From positions 1 to 49,424 of the forward strand of contig PNON01000013.1 of the NCBI GenBank assembly GCA_013824865.1: a DNA stretch of 49,424 bases, written 5' to 3'. Shown here in pieces: positions 15,137 through 25,027 of this stretch. Under the pieces are notes generated by a model. That model did not search any database. It had not been told where the DNA came from and saw only the letters and a program-made list of their open reading frames with translations. Each line of letters begins with the position of its first letter. Position 1 is the stretch's first letter. The position numbers and the translations under genes were made by a program. The stretch comes from Anaerolinea sp. Lineage in GTDB: Bacteria; Chloroflexota; Anaerolineae; Anaerolineales; Anaerolineaceae.

Positions 15137-16054
15137 ATGGAATACAAGGATTACTACAAGACCCTCGGCGTGGAGAAAAACGCTTCTGCGGCGGATATCA
15201 AAAAAGCTTATCGCAAACTGGCAATGAAGTATCACCCGGACCAGAACCCCGGGAATAAATCCGCGGAAGACAAGTTCAAAGATCTGAACGAGGCTTACCA
15301 GGTGTTGAGCGACACAAAAAAGCGCGCCCGCTACGACCAATTAGGCGATTCCTATTTCAATTACCAACAAACCGGTGGCTCCCCAGGTGGATTTAACTGG
15401 GGCGAATGGTCCACCAGCGGCCGGCAGGGGCGTGCACAGCAGGTAAATGTGGATGACCTGGGAGGAATGTTTGGCGGATTTTCCGATTTCTTCCGTACCA
15501 TCTTTGGTGAATACGGTGGTACTTACACGCAAACATCTCGTACCACTGGAAGGGTTTCGCCACAGGCACTTCAGCAACCAGTTACCATCAGCCTGATGGA
15601 AGCTTTTAACGGGACGACGCGTATGATACAAATCGGGACGAAACGGTTGGAAGTCAAAATCCCGGCGGGGGCAAAGACGGGCACACGCATTCGGGTACCT
15701 GGTGGCGCTTCTTCCACCGGTATGGCGGCTGATATCCATCTGGTGATAGATGTGGCGTCCGACCCGCGCTTTGAACGCAAGGATCACGACCTGTATACCG
15801 ACATCAGCATTGATTTGTATTCCGCCATCCTGGGCGGGCAGGTTATCGTAACCACCCCGGCAGGCAATGTGACTCTCACCATCCCGGCTGGCACGCAGCC
15901 CGGACAAACCTTCAGACTGACCGGGCGGGGCATGCCCCACTTGAAAGATAAAGCAAAATCCGGCGATCTTTACGCCAGAGTGAAGGTGCAGATACCGAAG
16001 AACCTGACGGATAGTGAACGCGATATATTTAATAAACTCGCCCACCGGGAATAA
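15137..16054 (+). CDS. cbpA: CbpA-type DnaJ co-chaperone (no zinc finger)
   Basis: ATG 15137 is used (GTG 15134 is also in frame); the protein has 305 residues. The J domain occupies residues about 4-70 with the HPD motif in [10 protein letters not shown] Gly/Phe-rich linker follows, and then the two beta-rich C-terminal substrate domains ([19 protein letters not shown] and [19 protein letters not shown]). The cysteine-rich zinc region of classical DnaJ is absent, as in CbpA. It would stimulate the DnaK ATPase and deliver misfolded proteins. It starts a proteostasis cluster with two HtrA-like proteases and is distinct from the dnaJ of the heat-shock operon at 41.8-43.0 kb. Confidence 0.88.
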   Translation: MEYKDYYKTLGVEKNASAADIKKAYRKLAMKYHPDQNPGNKSAEDKFKDLNEAYQVLSDTKKRARYDQLGDSYFNYQQTGGSPGGFNWGEWSTSGRQGRAQQVNVDDLGGMFGGFSDFFRTIFGEYGGTYTQTSRTTGRVSPQALQQPVTISLMEAFNGTTRMIQIGTKRLEVKIPAGAKTGTRIRVPGGASSTGMAADIHLVIDVASDPRFERKDHDLYTDISIDLYSAILGGQVIVTTPAGNVTLTIPAGTQPGQTFRLTGRGMPHLKDKAKSGDLYARVKVQIPKNLTDSERDIFNKLAHRE

Positions 16055-16078
16055 CCCCGGCGGATTGAAAGGATTTTA

Positions 16079-17233
16079 ATGAAGAAGATACACTTATTGT
16101 TGCCCATGATCGTTATTACAGCCACCATTCTGGCCTGTGCTTCCCCGGCTCTGCTCCAGCCCGGTTCCATTCTGCCGACTAGCACTGTGGCTATCCCTAC
16201 CCCTGCGAGGGTTGAACCGGCAGTACCGATGGTGATATCTGATACCCAGGACCAACTGGTCAATATTTACGATAAAGTCAGCCCGGGAGTTGTGGCCATC
16301 CAGGTGCTCACTGATTCTGGGGATGGAATGGGATCAGGCTTTGTGTATGATATGCAAGGACATATCATCACCAATTATCATGTGGTTGAAGGCGCCACTG
16401 AGTTGGAAGTGGATTTTCCATCTGGTTATAAGACAACAGGCAAAGTGATCGGAGTGGATACCGACTCAGATATCGCCGTCATTAAGGTGGATGCTCCTGA
16501 AGAAGAATTATACCCGGTGATGCTGGGAGATTCGGGGCAGGTGAAGGTCGGGCAGACAGTGGTGGCGATTGGAAATCCCTTTGGGTTGAACAGCACCATG
16601 ACCATGGGTATCGTCTCTGCGCTGGGCCGTACACTGGATTCAGCCCACGCCACTCCTGATGGCCAGGTGTATACAGCCGGCGATCTGATCCAGACCGATG
16701 CGGCCATCAACCCGGGCAACTCCGGCGGCCCGCTGCTCAACCTGAATGGAGAAGTAATCGGAATCAACCGCGCCATCCGCACAGCCGGAGATTCCATAAG
16801 TGGCGACACCGGTAATATTGGCATTGGCTTCGCCATTTCCATCAATATCGTAAAAAGAGTTGTGCCGCAGTTGATTGCCCATGGCAAGTATGATTATCCC
16901 TACCTTGGTCTTTCCAGCCTGCCGGATATCAGCCTGGCTGCCCAGAAGGCGCTTGGATTGGACCGTGCTGTTGGCGCCTATATTGTGGATATCGCGCCAG
17001 GCAGCCCGGCTGAGCAGGCCGGTTTGCGTTTGGGAACAGTAAAATCCAGTATCCAGGGACTCATGAAAGGAGGTGACCTGATCATCGCCATTGATGGTCA
17101 ATCCATTCTTACATTCGGAGATCTGTTGAAGTATCTCATCAATCAAAAATCTCCCGGAGATACAGTGATATTAACCATCCTGCGGGATGAACAGGAAAAA
17201 GAGATCACGCTCACATTAGGTTCACGCCCATAG
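16079..17233 (+). CDS. HtrA/DegP-like trypsin-type serine protease, lipoprotein
   Basis: The 384-residue protein has a lipobox signal (TILAC), so it is likely tethered outside the membrane. The catalytic triad is intact: His in ITNYHVVEG, Asp in SDIAVIKV, and Ser in NPGNSGGPLL. One PDZ domain with IVDIAPGSPAEQAGL occupies the last 100 residues. HtrA proteases degrade or refold damaged extracytoplasmic proteins. It begins 24 bases after the CbpA stop with GAAAGGA upstream, and the baeRF gene follows, so these three probably share an operon. Confidence 0.92.
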   Translation: MKKIHLLLPMIVITATILACASPALLQPGSILPTSTVAIPTPARVEPAVPMVISDTQDQLVNIYDKVSPGVVAIQVLTDSGDGMGSGFVYDMQGHIITNYHVVEGATELEVDFPSGYKTTGKVIGVDTDSDIAVIKVDAPEEELYPVMLGDSGQVKVGQTVVAIGNPFGLNSTMTMGIVSALGRTLDSAHATPDGQVYTAGDLIQTDAAINPGNSGGPLLNLNGEVIGINRAIRTAGDSISGDTGNIGIGFAISINIVKRVVPQLIAHGKYDYPYLGLSSLPDISLAAQKALGLDRAVGAYIVDIAPGSPAEQAGLRLGTVKSSIQGLMKGGDLIIAIDGQSILTFGDLLKYLINQKSPGDTVILTILRDEQEKEITLTLGSRP

Positions 17234-17264
17234 CCATTTTGCTATAATTAAACAGGAGGTTCCT

Positions 17265-18365
17265 ATGTTGAACGAGAAAGATATCCGCGGTTTACTAACC
17301 TACACTTCCGGGGAACCGGTCTTGAGTCTGTATCTGAATACCGAGCCATCCGGTGGCAATGCCGATGCTTACCGGCTAAATATGCGCAGCATGTTGAAAG
17401 GGGTGGATGCTATCGCTGATGTACAGAGAATCGAGCAATATTTTAACCAGGAATACGATTGGTCGGGGCGAAGTGTGGCTGTTTTTTCATGCGCCGCTGA
17501 GGATTATTTCCGGGCTTTTCCGTTGGCTGTACCGGTGCGTAGCCTGGTCCGGCTGAGCAAGCAGTTGCACATCAAACCGCTGGCTGACCTGTGGGACGCT
17601 TATGGCGGGTACGGCGTGGCGCTGGTGGATAAACAGGGTGCCAGAGTATTCTATTTCAACATGGGTTCATTGGAAGAACAGGAAGGATTCCTGGGCGAAG
17701 CAGTGAAGCATGTGAAAAAAGGTGGGGCTTCATCTTTCCCGGGCAGACGAGGTGGAACTGCGGGAAGGACTGGTTACGAGGATGAACTTGAAAGCCGGAA
17801 CATGAAGGAAGCTGCAGCCTTTGCGGGGAGATTCTTTGAAAGCAACCATGTCCGCCGGGTGCTCATTGGCGGCACGGAAGAGAATATTGCCAGTTTCAAG
17901 AACCACTTACCGAAAATCTGGCAAAGCCTGGTGGTGGGAACATTTCACAGTCCAATCACCGCCAGCCATACCGAAGTGCAGGCGAAAGCATATCAGATCG
18001 GTGAGGAAGCAGAGCGAGTACGGGAGGCAGGGCTGGTGGAAGCTGCCATTACCGCGGCAGCTAAAGGTGGGGCCGGAGCTTCTGGAATGGAGGAGACATT
18101 GCAGGCCGTGAGCGCTCACCGTGTTCAGACTCTGCTGGTGAAGGAAGGTTACTATGCCAGTGGCGCGAAGTGCCCACGCTGCGGATTGTTAACTGCGGTA
18201 ACCCAGGAGGCATGTCCTGTTTGCGGATCAGCCATGGGGCGCGTGCTGGACGTGGTAGATTCTGCGGTTATTGCCGTGTTACAGACAGGCGGTGACGTGG
18301 AAATTGTGCATGAAAACCAGGCTCTGGAAGCTGCTGGCAAGATCGCCGCATTATTGCGATTTTAA
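17265..18365 (+). CDS. Bacterial eRF1-like (baeRF/VLRF1-type) protein with zinc ribbon
   Basis: AGGAGG (17252-17257) precedes ATG 17265; the protein has 366 residues. It has the layout of bacterial relatives of eukaryotic/archaeal release factor eRF1: an N-terminal alpha/beta part (VLSLYLNTEP), a central Rossmann-like part with VRRVLIGGTEENIASFKNHLP, and an L7Ae-like C-terminal part (VQTLLVKEGYYASG) with zinc ribbon CPRC...CPVC. Members of this superfamily are proposed to act in ribosome rescue or translation quality control. The GGQ motif of true release factors is not apparent, so peptide release is doubtful. The location between two protease genes supports a stress role. Confidence 0.7.
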   Translation: MLNEKDIRGLLTYTSGEPVLSLYLNTEPSGGNADAYRLNMRSMLKGVDAIADVQRIEQYFNQEYDWSGRSVAVFSCAAEDYFRAFPLAVPVRSLVRLSKQLHIKPLADLWDAYGGYGVALVDKQGARVFYFNMGSLEEQEGFLGEAVKHVKKGGASSFPGRRGGTAGRTGYEDELESRNMKEAAAFAGRFFESNHVRRVLIGGTEENIASFKNHLPKIWQSLVVGTFHSPITASHTEVQAKAYQIGEEAERVREAGLVEAAITAAAKGGAGASGMEETLQAVSAHRVQTLLVKEGYYASGAKCPRCGLLTAVTQEACPVCGSAMGRVLDVVDSAVIAVLQTGGDVEIVHENQALEAAGKIAALLRF

Positions 18366-18526
18366 ATTACCATCGATCTTCCCCGGATCTTTTTGTGTAA
18401 TATTTTGCGATTGAGAACTATGAATATTGAAAGCAAATGTGATACAAAGCCTTAATCTTTCTTGAATAATCATCATAAAAGGCTATACTTTTAATAATAG
18501 CAACAACATTTGGAGAGGAGAATTGC

Positions 18527-20263
18527 ATGTTAATACGTGTCTTTAAACCATTTATTTTTCTGGCCCTGGTAATCGTCCTGGTGGGCACAGCCTGTCTCAA
18601 TACCGGAGGCGATACCCCTGAACCAAAACCTGCGGTAAATCTTCCCGACGAGCCGCCTGTTCAGGAGATACCCGCCGAACCACAGGCGGATGACAGTGGC
18701 GCGGTGAATAATATTGACGATGTCGAAGGAGCAGTTTTCCAGATCATCGGCACCGGCACCGTCAACACTGTGGAAGAGGGTGTCATCTATAATCATGAAT
18801 GGGGGGGCACCGGGTTCTTCATCGATTCATCAGGTATCGCGGTGACCAATAATCACGTAGTGGCTGGAGCGGCTGTGCTTAAAGCCTATGTCAGCGGTGA
18901 ATCAGCCCCGCGGGCAATCACGGTTTTGGGTACCTCAGAGTGCGCTGACCTGGCTATTGTCAAGGTGCAGGGTGGTGATTTCCCCTTCCTTGCCTGGTAT
19001 GATGGACCGATCAAGACCGGGTTGGATGTGTACGCCGCTGGTTTCCCGCTGGTTGAACCGGAATACAACCTGACCAAGGGTATCGTTTCCAAGGTGAATG
19101 CCAAGGGACAAACAGCCTGGGCTTCGCTGGACTATATCATCGGTCATGACGCCAAGATCAATGGTGGTAATTCTGGCGGTCCGCTGGTGACCGAGGATGG
19201 TAAAGTGATCGGAATCAATTACAGCAATCGGGCAGATCTTGACCAGCAATTTGCCATTCCTGGCGAGCTGGCCATTCCCATCATAGAGGAATTGCAGCTT
19301 GGTCAGGATGTAGCCTCGCTGGGCATGTATGGCGTGGCTGTTGTTTTCGGTCCGAACCAGGAATACCCGGGTATCTGGGCGCAATCTGTCACCACCGGCA
19401 GCACGATTGATAAAGCTGGAATCCAACCTGGCGATATCATTTACGAAGTGGAAGGCATCCAGGTAGCCACAGATGGCACGATGGGTGAATATTGCGATAT
19501 TGTGCGCGGGCACAGCGCCAGCGACCCACTTAAAGTGGCTGTTTACCGCTATGGTTCAGACGAGATTCTGGAAGGGTCGCTGAATGATGGACCACTGGCG
19601 GTCACTTATACAGATGTACTGGGAAACACCGCCACCGGCGATTCTGGTGGTCAAGACTCTTCTGGCTCCACTGGCCAGAACGCAACCGGCATCTCCACCG
19701 AGTTTGATGGCGACATCACCCAGGAAGGCTGGGAGATGGTCTTGTTTGATCTTTATAATTCAAAAGCCGAAGGATCAATGCAACAGAAAACTGGTCGCAT
19801 GACCATATCTGTGGGAAGTACATCGACGGAAGTGTATGCGTTTAATAATAATCTCACAGCTTCAGATGTAATCCTAAAAACAACCACAACAAAAGTTTCA
19901 GGCCCTAACCGGATGAATGCCAGCCTGGTTTGTCGTGCCACGGAAAAAGGCTGGTATGAGTTTGCCATAACCTACGGTGGATTTGTCCAGGTATGGAAAT
20001 GGGACGCAAACGCCGGTGATAATGGTTATTTCTACATGCTTGCGGACCGTGGTTCGACCGCCATCAAAGTGCAGACCGGCGGAGTGAACACTCTGGAAGC
20101 CCATTGCATTGGTACTCAGTTAACATTCTTTGTCAACGGAGTTAAGGTGGCCGACGTGACCGACCGGGACTTTACAGAGGGTTTAGTGGGCGTAGGTGTC
20201 TATGCCTTTGATATAAAAGGTCCTGTGGTGGACTTTGAAAACTTCTACGCGGAAGTGCAGTAA
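18527..20263 (+). CDS. HtrA-like serine protease lipoprotein with C-terminal concanavalin-like domain
   Basis: GGAGAGGAGA precedes ATG 18527; the protein has 578 residues. After a lipoprotein signal (lipobox GTAC) and a Pro/Glu-rich linker comes a trypsin-like domain with His in VTNNHVVAG, Asp in ADLAIVKV and Ser in NGGNSGGPLV. A PDZ domain (IDKAGIQPGDIIYEVEG) covers about 285-350. The last 190 residues after a Ser/Gly-rich linker form a beta-sandwich of the laminin-G/concanavalin type ending in GLVGVGVYAFDIKGPVVDF. A similar domain ends the lipoprotein at 33.9-34.7 kb. The extra domain may bind glycan or cell wall, giving a surface-targeted protease. Confidence 0.88.
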   Translation: MLIRVFKPFIFLALVIVLVGTACLNTGGDTPEPKPAVNLPDEPPVQEIPAEPQADDSGAVNNIDDVEGAVFQIIGTGTVNTVEEGVIYNHEWGGTGFFIDSSGIAVTNNHVVAGAAVLKAYVSGESAPRAITVLGTSECADLAIVKVQGGDFPFLAWYDGPIKTGLDVYAAGFPLVEPEYNLTKGIVSKVNAKGQTAWASLDYIIGHDAKINGGNSGGPLVTEDGKVIGINYSNRADLDQQFAIPGELAIPIIEELQLGQDVASLGMYGVAVVFGPNQEYPGIWAQSVTTGSTIDKAGIQPGDIIYEVEGIQVATDGTMGEYCDIVRGHSASDPLKVAVYRYGSDEILEGSLNDGPLAVTYTDVLGNTATGDSGGQDSSGSTGQNATGISTEFDGDITQEGWEMVLFDLYNSKAEGSMQQKTGRMTISVGSTSTEVYAFNNNLTASDVILKTTTTKVSGPNRMNASLVCRATEKGWYEFAITYGGFVQVWKWDANAGDNGYFYMLADRGSTAIKVQTGGVNTLEAHCIGTQLTFFVNGVKVADVTDRDFTEGLVGVGVYAFDIKGPVVDFENFYAEVQ

Positions 20264-20280
20264 ACGCTACACAACTTGAA

Positions 20281-20307
20281 AAAGAGCGGCGATCAGCGCC
20301 GCTCTTT
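20281..20307 (+). terminator. Intrinsic terminator after the second HtrA-like gene
   Basis: AAAGAGCGGCG (20281-20291) pairs with CGCCGCTCTTT (20297-20307) around a 5-base loop, followed by more T residues to 20310. Confidence 0.88.
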
Positions 20308-20319
20308 TTTGTCACAGGT

Positions 20320-20325
20320 TATAAT
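20320..20325 (+). promoter_or_regulatory. Probable -10 element, leaderless murJ promoter
   Basis: TATAAT ends seven bases before ATG 20333, with no Shine-Dalgarno sequence between. It lies just past the upstream terminator, so murJ needs its own promoter here. Confidence 0.5.
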
Positions 20326-20332
20326 CACAATC

Positions 20333-21922
20333 ATGGAAGCATCCTCAGCCAATAAACAGATCGCCCGTGCTGCAGGGACGGTGATGCTGGCGTTCATCAT
20401 TAGCAACCTGATCGGCCTTGTGCGGCAGATCGTGATTGCGCATGCCTTCGGCACTGGTGCGGAAATGGAGGCTTTTAATGCTGCCAATAGAGTGGCTGAG
20501 GTGCTTTTTAACCTGACTGCTGGGGGCGCGCTGGCTTCAGCTTTTGTGCCCACATTCACCGGCCTGCTGGCAAAGGAAGACCGCGCTGGCGCCTGGAAAC
20601 TGGCCAGCTCGGTGGTTAACCTGTTGCTGATCATCCTCATCCTGGTGGCGGCCATAGCAGCTTTGTTTGCACCGCTGATCGTCCAGCGTTTGCTGGCTCC
20701 CGGCTTTGATGCAGGAAAGCAGCTGCTCACCATACAACTGCTGCGCGTGCTGCTTCCATCAGTGGTCATCTTTGGCGTCAGCGGTTTGATCATGGGTATT
20801 TTGAACGCCCACCAGAAGTTCCTCATTCCCGCGCTGACGCCGGCGATGTATGCACTGGGCATGATCTTTGGAGTCCTGGTATTTAGCCCAAGCCTGGGTA
20901 TCTTCGGGCTGGCGTGGGGGGCAGTCATCGGTGCGGCGCTGCATTTGATCCTGCAGATTCCCTCGCTGCTGCGGCTGAAAGGGATGTACATGCCGCTCCT
21001 GTGGTTGGATAACCCGCTGGTATGGCAGGTGGGAAAATTGTTGCTGCCCAGGATGTTTGGGGCAGCCATTGTGCAGTTGAACTTCTGGGTGAACACGCTG
21101 CTGGCTTCTTTCCAGCCAACGGGTAGCCTGAATGGTGTGGTGTATGCCTTCCAATTGATGCTCATGCCGCAGGCAGCCATTGCCCAGTCCATTGCCATTG
21201 CCGCCATGCCCACCTTCTCGAGACAGGTTGCGTTGGGCAGGTTGGATGAGATGCGCACATCCCTGGCTGCCGCTTTACGCGGGGTGATCTTGCTATCCAT
21301 GCCAGCCGCGATGGGGCTGATGCTGCTGCGCCAACCGATTGTGGCTCTTTTATATCAGCGCGGTGAATTTACGGCACATTCCACCGAACTGGTAGCCTGG
21401 GCGCTGTTGTGGTACGCAGCTGGGCTGGTGGGTCACTCGGTGGTCGAGGTACTGGCGAGGGCGTTTTATGCACTGCATGACACCCGCACACCGGTCACCA
21501 TCGGCGCCATTGCCATGGGATTGAACGTGGCGCTTAGCCTGCTTTTTGTCCGCTGGTTTGCAGCCATCGGCTGGATGCCGCACGGTGGCCTGGCCCTGGC
21601 CAATTCAACCGCAACCGCGCTGGAAATGGTTGGATTGCTCATCCTCATCCGCCACAAGCTGGCAGGGATTTCCGGGGCGAGGATTATGAACGCGTTTTGG
21701 CTGGCTTTAGCAGGAAGCCTGGTGATGGCTGGCTCCATTCATGGCATGGTGCTGGTATTAAGTTCATACAGCTTTCTGATTCAAGGTCTGGCTGGCATCC
21801 TCGTCGGCGGTGTTGTGTATGCAGGGGTGCTAACTTTGTTGAGGGTGGACGAAATCCATATGCTGGTTGGCGCCATCAAACGCAGATTGCCCATCTCATT
21901 TTTTATCAACAAAAGACCCTAA
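20333..21922 (+). CDS. murJ: MurJ lipid II flippase
   Basis: ATG 20333 is chosen over upstream in-frame codons that would run through the terminator hairpin; the protein has 529 residues. It has about 14 hydrophobic helices and the MurJ/MviN signature near the start (NLIGLVRQIVIAHAFGTGAEMEAFNAA), then LVVALLYQRGEF-like residues near 345. MurJ moves the peptidoglycan precursor lipid II across the cytoplasmic membrane. It implies that this organism makes lipid-linked cell wall precursors. The stop lies inside a bidirectional terminator shared with the convergent metG. Confidence 0.92.
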   Translation: MEASSANKQIARAAGTVMLAFIISNLIGLVRQIVIAHAFGTGAEMEAFNAANRVAEVLFNLTAGGALASAFVPTFTGLLAKEDRAGAWKLASSVVNLLLIILILVAAIAALFAPLIVQRLLAPGFDAGKQLLTIQLLRVLLPSVVIFGVSGLIMGILNAHQKFLIPALTPAMYALGMIFGVLVFSPSLGIFGLAWGAVIGAALHLILQIPSLLRLKGMYMPLLWLDNPLVWQVGKLLLPRMFGAAIVQLNFWVNTLLASFQPTGSLNGVVYAFQLMLMPQAAIAQSIAIAAMPTFSRQVALGRLDEMRTSLAAALRGVILLSMPAAMGLMLLRQPIVALLYQRGEFTAHSTELVAWALLWYAAGLVGHSVVEVLARAFYALHDTRTPVTIGAIAMGLNVALSLLFVRWFAAIGWMPHGGLALANSTATALEMVGLLILIRHKLAGISGARIMNAFWLALAGSLVMAGSIHGMVLVLSSYSFLIQGLAGILVGGVVYAGVLTLLRVDEIHMLVGAIKRRLPISFFINKRP

Positions 21923-21948
21923 AGGTTTCGAAACCTGTAGGGTCTTTT
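21911..21948. terminator. Bidirectional terminator between murJ and metG
   Basis: AAAAGACCCT (21911-21920) and AGGGTCTTTT (21939-21948) flank a second inner stem GGTTT/AAACC. A-tract and T-tract on the two sides allow use from both strands; both genes end at it. Confidence 0.85.
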
Positions 21949-21952
21949 GCTA

Positions 21953-23743
21953 TCAATCTTTCTTGCCGAGCCTGGCTCTTTCCTGCTCCACGATCTCAGG
22001 TTCAAGCTTCTTAAATAATGGTCCAGGTTGACGCAGGACCCTGCCAGGCTGGAGCGTAGATACCTTCCATTCTCCACTGGCGCCTGCCGGGTCATATCGC
22101 AGCACGGTATGTTCTCCCAGGCTGTCTTTCACACTTTCCACGGATTGGCTGCCAAAAAGTGGTGCATCATAACCCAGGAAGGTATGCAGCCTTTCGCAGC
22201 TGAAGGGGATGAACGGTGCCAGCATGGTCTTGAGGTTATCAATCGCAAGGATGGCGGTATAGACTGATTTGGCCGCCGCGGCTTTATCCGTCTTGATCTC
22301 AAACCAGGGGGCGGAAGTATCCAGATATTTATTGACCTCACCGGACAGGCGCATGGATTCGCCAAGAGCAGCCCGCAGGTGAACAGCTTCCATCTGACCA
22401 GCTACTGTCTCAAAACCTTTCTCAACTGCCGCCAGTAGTTCCTTGTCTGTTGGACGCAGCAAACCGGGATCGGGCAGCACGCCTTCCCAGTGTTTATAGG
22501 TGAATGCCAGCACGCGGTTAACCAAGTTGCCCCAGGTGGCTACCAGCTCGTCGTTGTTGCGGTGGTAGAAATCATCCCAGTTCCAGTCGGTATCTTTGGT
22601 TTCAGGCATGTTCACAGTCAGGTAATAACGCAGCGGATCCGGGTCGTAACGTGAGAGGAAATCCAGCCCCCACACAGCCCAGTTGCGGCTGCCGGAAATC
22701 TTTTGAGCTTCCAGGTTCATGAATTCGTTGGCTGGTACATCAAATGGCAGGGTCAGGGTGTGGGGAGGGTCTCCCATCAAACGTGAAAATTCCACCCCGC
22801 AGCCAATAAGCTGCGCTGGCCAGATGACAGCATGGAAGGGAATATTGTCCTTACCGATGAAGTAATAGCTCTTCGCCTGCGGCTCGTACCACCAGTTTTG
22901 CCAGTCAGCTGGCAACTTGTTGAGATTGGCATATTCCACCGAAGCAGAAAGGTAGCCAATGACCGCTTCAAACCACACGTACAGGCATTTCCCTTCCCAT
23001 CCTTCCAGTGGTACCGGGATGCCCCAATCCAGGTCGCGGGTGATGGCGCGTCCATGCAGGGCTTCGGCTTCCATCTGCCCCAGCGACTGACGCAGCACAT
23101 TTGGGCGCAAATGCTCTTGTTTCCCTTTTAAAAATCCAACTACCTGCGGTTGCAGCTTGCCCAGGTCCAGGTAGTAATGTTCTGTTTCGCGCAGCTCTGG
23201 TGTGGAACCGTCCACCTTGGAGCGCGGATTGATGAGTTTATCTGCTTCCAGCAGGCTGCCGCACTTGTCACATTGATCCGATCTGGCAAAGTTATCCCCA
23301 CAGATGTAGCAGGTGCCTTCCACATAGCGGTCAGGTAAAAAGCGTCCCTGGGAAGTGGCGTACCATTGTTTGCTCTTTTCGGTGTACAGGTAACCATTAT
23401 TCTTGAGAGCGTTGAATATCTTTTTTGAGATGTCAAAATGGTTATCCGTATGGGTACTGGTGAACAGGTCGTAACTGAGGCCCAACTGCTGGAACAGGTC
23501 GAGGAAGCTGTTGTGAAAGCGCTGGTAGGCAGCATACGGGGTGGTGCCTTCCGCATCCGCGCGGAGGGTGATGGGGGTGCCATGCGCATCAGATCCAGAT
23601 ACCATGAGCACCTTGCGTCCGCGCAGGCGGTGGTAGCGTGCAAAGATATCCGCTGGCAGGTAAGCGCCAGTCAGGTTGCCGACGTGGATCTCAGCATTCG
23701 CGTAAGGCCAGGCAACAGCCACCAGGATGGGAGTATCAGTCAT
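21953..23743 (-). CDS. metG: Methionyl-tRNA synthetase
   Basis: GAGGTG precedes ATG 23743; the protein has 596 residues. The class I HIGH motif is the variant HVGN in ANAEIHVGNLTG, and the KMSKS position reads KISGS in QKISGSRNWAVW. A zinc knuckle CYICGDN...CDKCG lies in the connective region. The C-terminal helical anticodon-binding domain is present but there is no tRNA-binding EMAP domain. It charges tRNA-Met. The variant KISGS loop with one Lys is seen in some bacterial lineages and does not by itself suggest loss of function. Confidence 0.95.
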   Translation of the reverse strand: MTDTPILVAVAWPYANAEIHVGNLTGAYLPADIFARYHRLRGRKVLMVSGSDAHGTPITLRADAEGTTPYAAYQRFHNSFLDLFQQLGLSYDLFTSTHTDNHFDISKKIFNALKNNGYLYTEKSKQWYATSQGRFLPDRYVEGTCYICGDNFARSDQCDKCGSLLEADKLINPRSKVDGSTPELRETEHYYLDLGKLQPQVVGFLKGKQEHLRPNVLRQSLGQMEAEALHGRAITRDLDWGIPVPLEGWEGKCLYVWFEAVIGYLSASVEYANLNKLPADWQNWWYEPQAKSYYFIGKDNIPFHAVIWPAQLIGCGVEFSRLMGDPPHTLTLPFDVPANEFMNLEAQKISGSRNWAVWGLDFLSRYDPDPLRYYLTVNMPETKDTDWNWDDFYHRNNDELVATWGNLVNRVLAFTYKHWEGVLPDPGLLRPTDKELLAAVEKGFETVAGQMEAVHLRAALGESMRLSGEVNKYLDTSAPWFEIKTDKAAAAKSVYTAILAIDNLKTMLAPFIPFSCERLHTFLGYDAPLFGSQSVESVKDSLGEHTVLRYDPAGASGEWKVSTLQPGRVLRQPGPLFKKLEPEIVEQERARLGKKD

Positions 23744-23853
23744 TATTCACCTCGATGGAATATTGTAGCATAAACCCGGGGTTGGAATGGGGAGTATGGC
23801 CAGTGTTGAATTACGCTCATGTGCATATTTTCAGAGGGAGAGACTTGGTGGGA

Positions 23854-24912
23854 TTAGCGCCATACACCCGGCACCGCGTATCCGCACCCCGGGCATTTTC
23901 CATCGTCCGCAATTCGGTTGGCGCTCACGAAATACCCCCGGCGCTGAATGAGCACCGTACCGCAACCAGGACAGTGAGTATCTTCCAGCGACCCCACCCG
24001 TCCGGGCAGGTTGCCGGCGTATACAAAACGCAAACCAGCTTCCTGGCCGATATCTGCGGCTTGCTGCAACTCCGCCGGACGGGTGGCGTGCCAGTCCTGC
24101 ATGCGGTAATCCGGATGAAAACCAGTTACATGCCAGGGGATTTCCGGTGAAATCGCGCTGATGGCACGCGCGGCGTCCCATAGTTCAGCCGGATCATCAT
24201 TGAAACCTGGGATGACCAGTGTCACCACTTCCACCCATAGCCCCAGATCATGTGCAGTCTGGATGCTGTTTAGCACATGTTTCAACTGACCGCCCATGGC
24301 ACGGTAATTCTCTGCGCGCATGGATTTCAAGTCGATCTTATATCCATCCATAACGGGTTGCAGATATTCCAGGCATTCGCGCGTGGCATAACCATTGGAG
24401 ATCATGACGCACTTCAAGCCTTGCTGATTTGCAAGTGAGAAGACCTCATGCGCCCACTCCGCGGTGATGACTGGTTCGTTATAAGATGATGCTATCACCT
24501 GTGCTCCCTGGCGGAGAGCGATCTCTACAATCTGCTCAGCTGAGCTTCGATGGAACATGCTGCGCGGGGCTTCAATCTGCGCATCCCGTAATACCTGGGA
24601 GGAAAGCCAATTCTGGCAGAAATCACAATGAAAATTGCAGCCCAACATACCGAAGGTCAATGCCCCACTGCCGGGCAGGAAGTGGTAAAAGGGTTTCTTT
24701 TCCACCGGGTCCACATTCAGTCCAGCCACATAGCCATGTGGCACACGCAGCTCTCCCTTATCATTGAAACGCACCTGGCAGATGCCTCTGCGACCGGGTC
24801 GAATCAAGCAGCGATGGGTGCAGGCAATACACCGAATACTACCACCTTCCAATGGCTGCATCAGCTGCCCGCAAATCGTCATTTCATCCAGTACTGCTGA
24901 AAATTCCGTCAT
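23854..24912 (-). CDS. amrS: AmrS-type radical SAM enzyme (AmmeMemoRadiSam family)
   Basis: AGGAGA lies just before ATG 24912; the protein has 352 residues. The radical SAM cysteines are in CNFHCDFC after MLG. An N-terminal zinc-like pair of motifs (CIACTHRC) and a C-terminal CPGC...CPGC ribbon flank the core. The family is named for its usual neighbours AMMECR1 and Memo; neither is encoded in this window. Its reaction is not firmly established. It is divergent from mutS2 with 115 bases between. Confidence 0.88.
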   Translation of the reverse strand: MTEFSAVLDEMTICGQLMQPLEGGSIRCIACTHRCLIRPGRRGICQVRFNDKGELRVPHGYVAGLNVDPVEKKPFYHFLPGSGALTFGMLGCNFHCDFCQNWLSSQVLRDAQIEAPRSMFHRSSAEQIVEIALRQGAQVIASSYNEPVITAEWAHEVFSLANQQGLKCVMISNGYATRECLEYLQPVMDGYKIDLKSMRAENYRAMGGQLKHVLNSIQTAHDLGLWVEVVTLVIPGFNDDPAELWDAARAISAISPEIPWHVTGFHPDYRMQDWHATRPAELQQAADIGQEAGLRFVYAGNLPGRVGSLEDTHCPGCGTVLIQRRGYFVSANRIADDGKCPGCGYAVPGVWR

Positions 24913-25027
24913 TTATCTCTCCTGTTTTATTATATCCACTTCATCCTGTGGTAAACTAGATGAGCCGGGGCGGATTTGGGTTTTGCGGAACCATAGTTCA
25001 ATTTAATTATTCACAAAACGATCAAAA

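Noticed and set aside
20293-21300. A 335-residue frame antisense to murJ
   Set aside because: Composition (many Ser, Ala, Met, Pro) is typical of antisense shadow frames, and murJ is certain.
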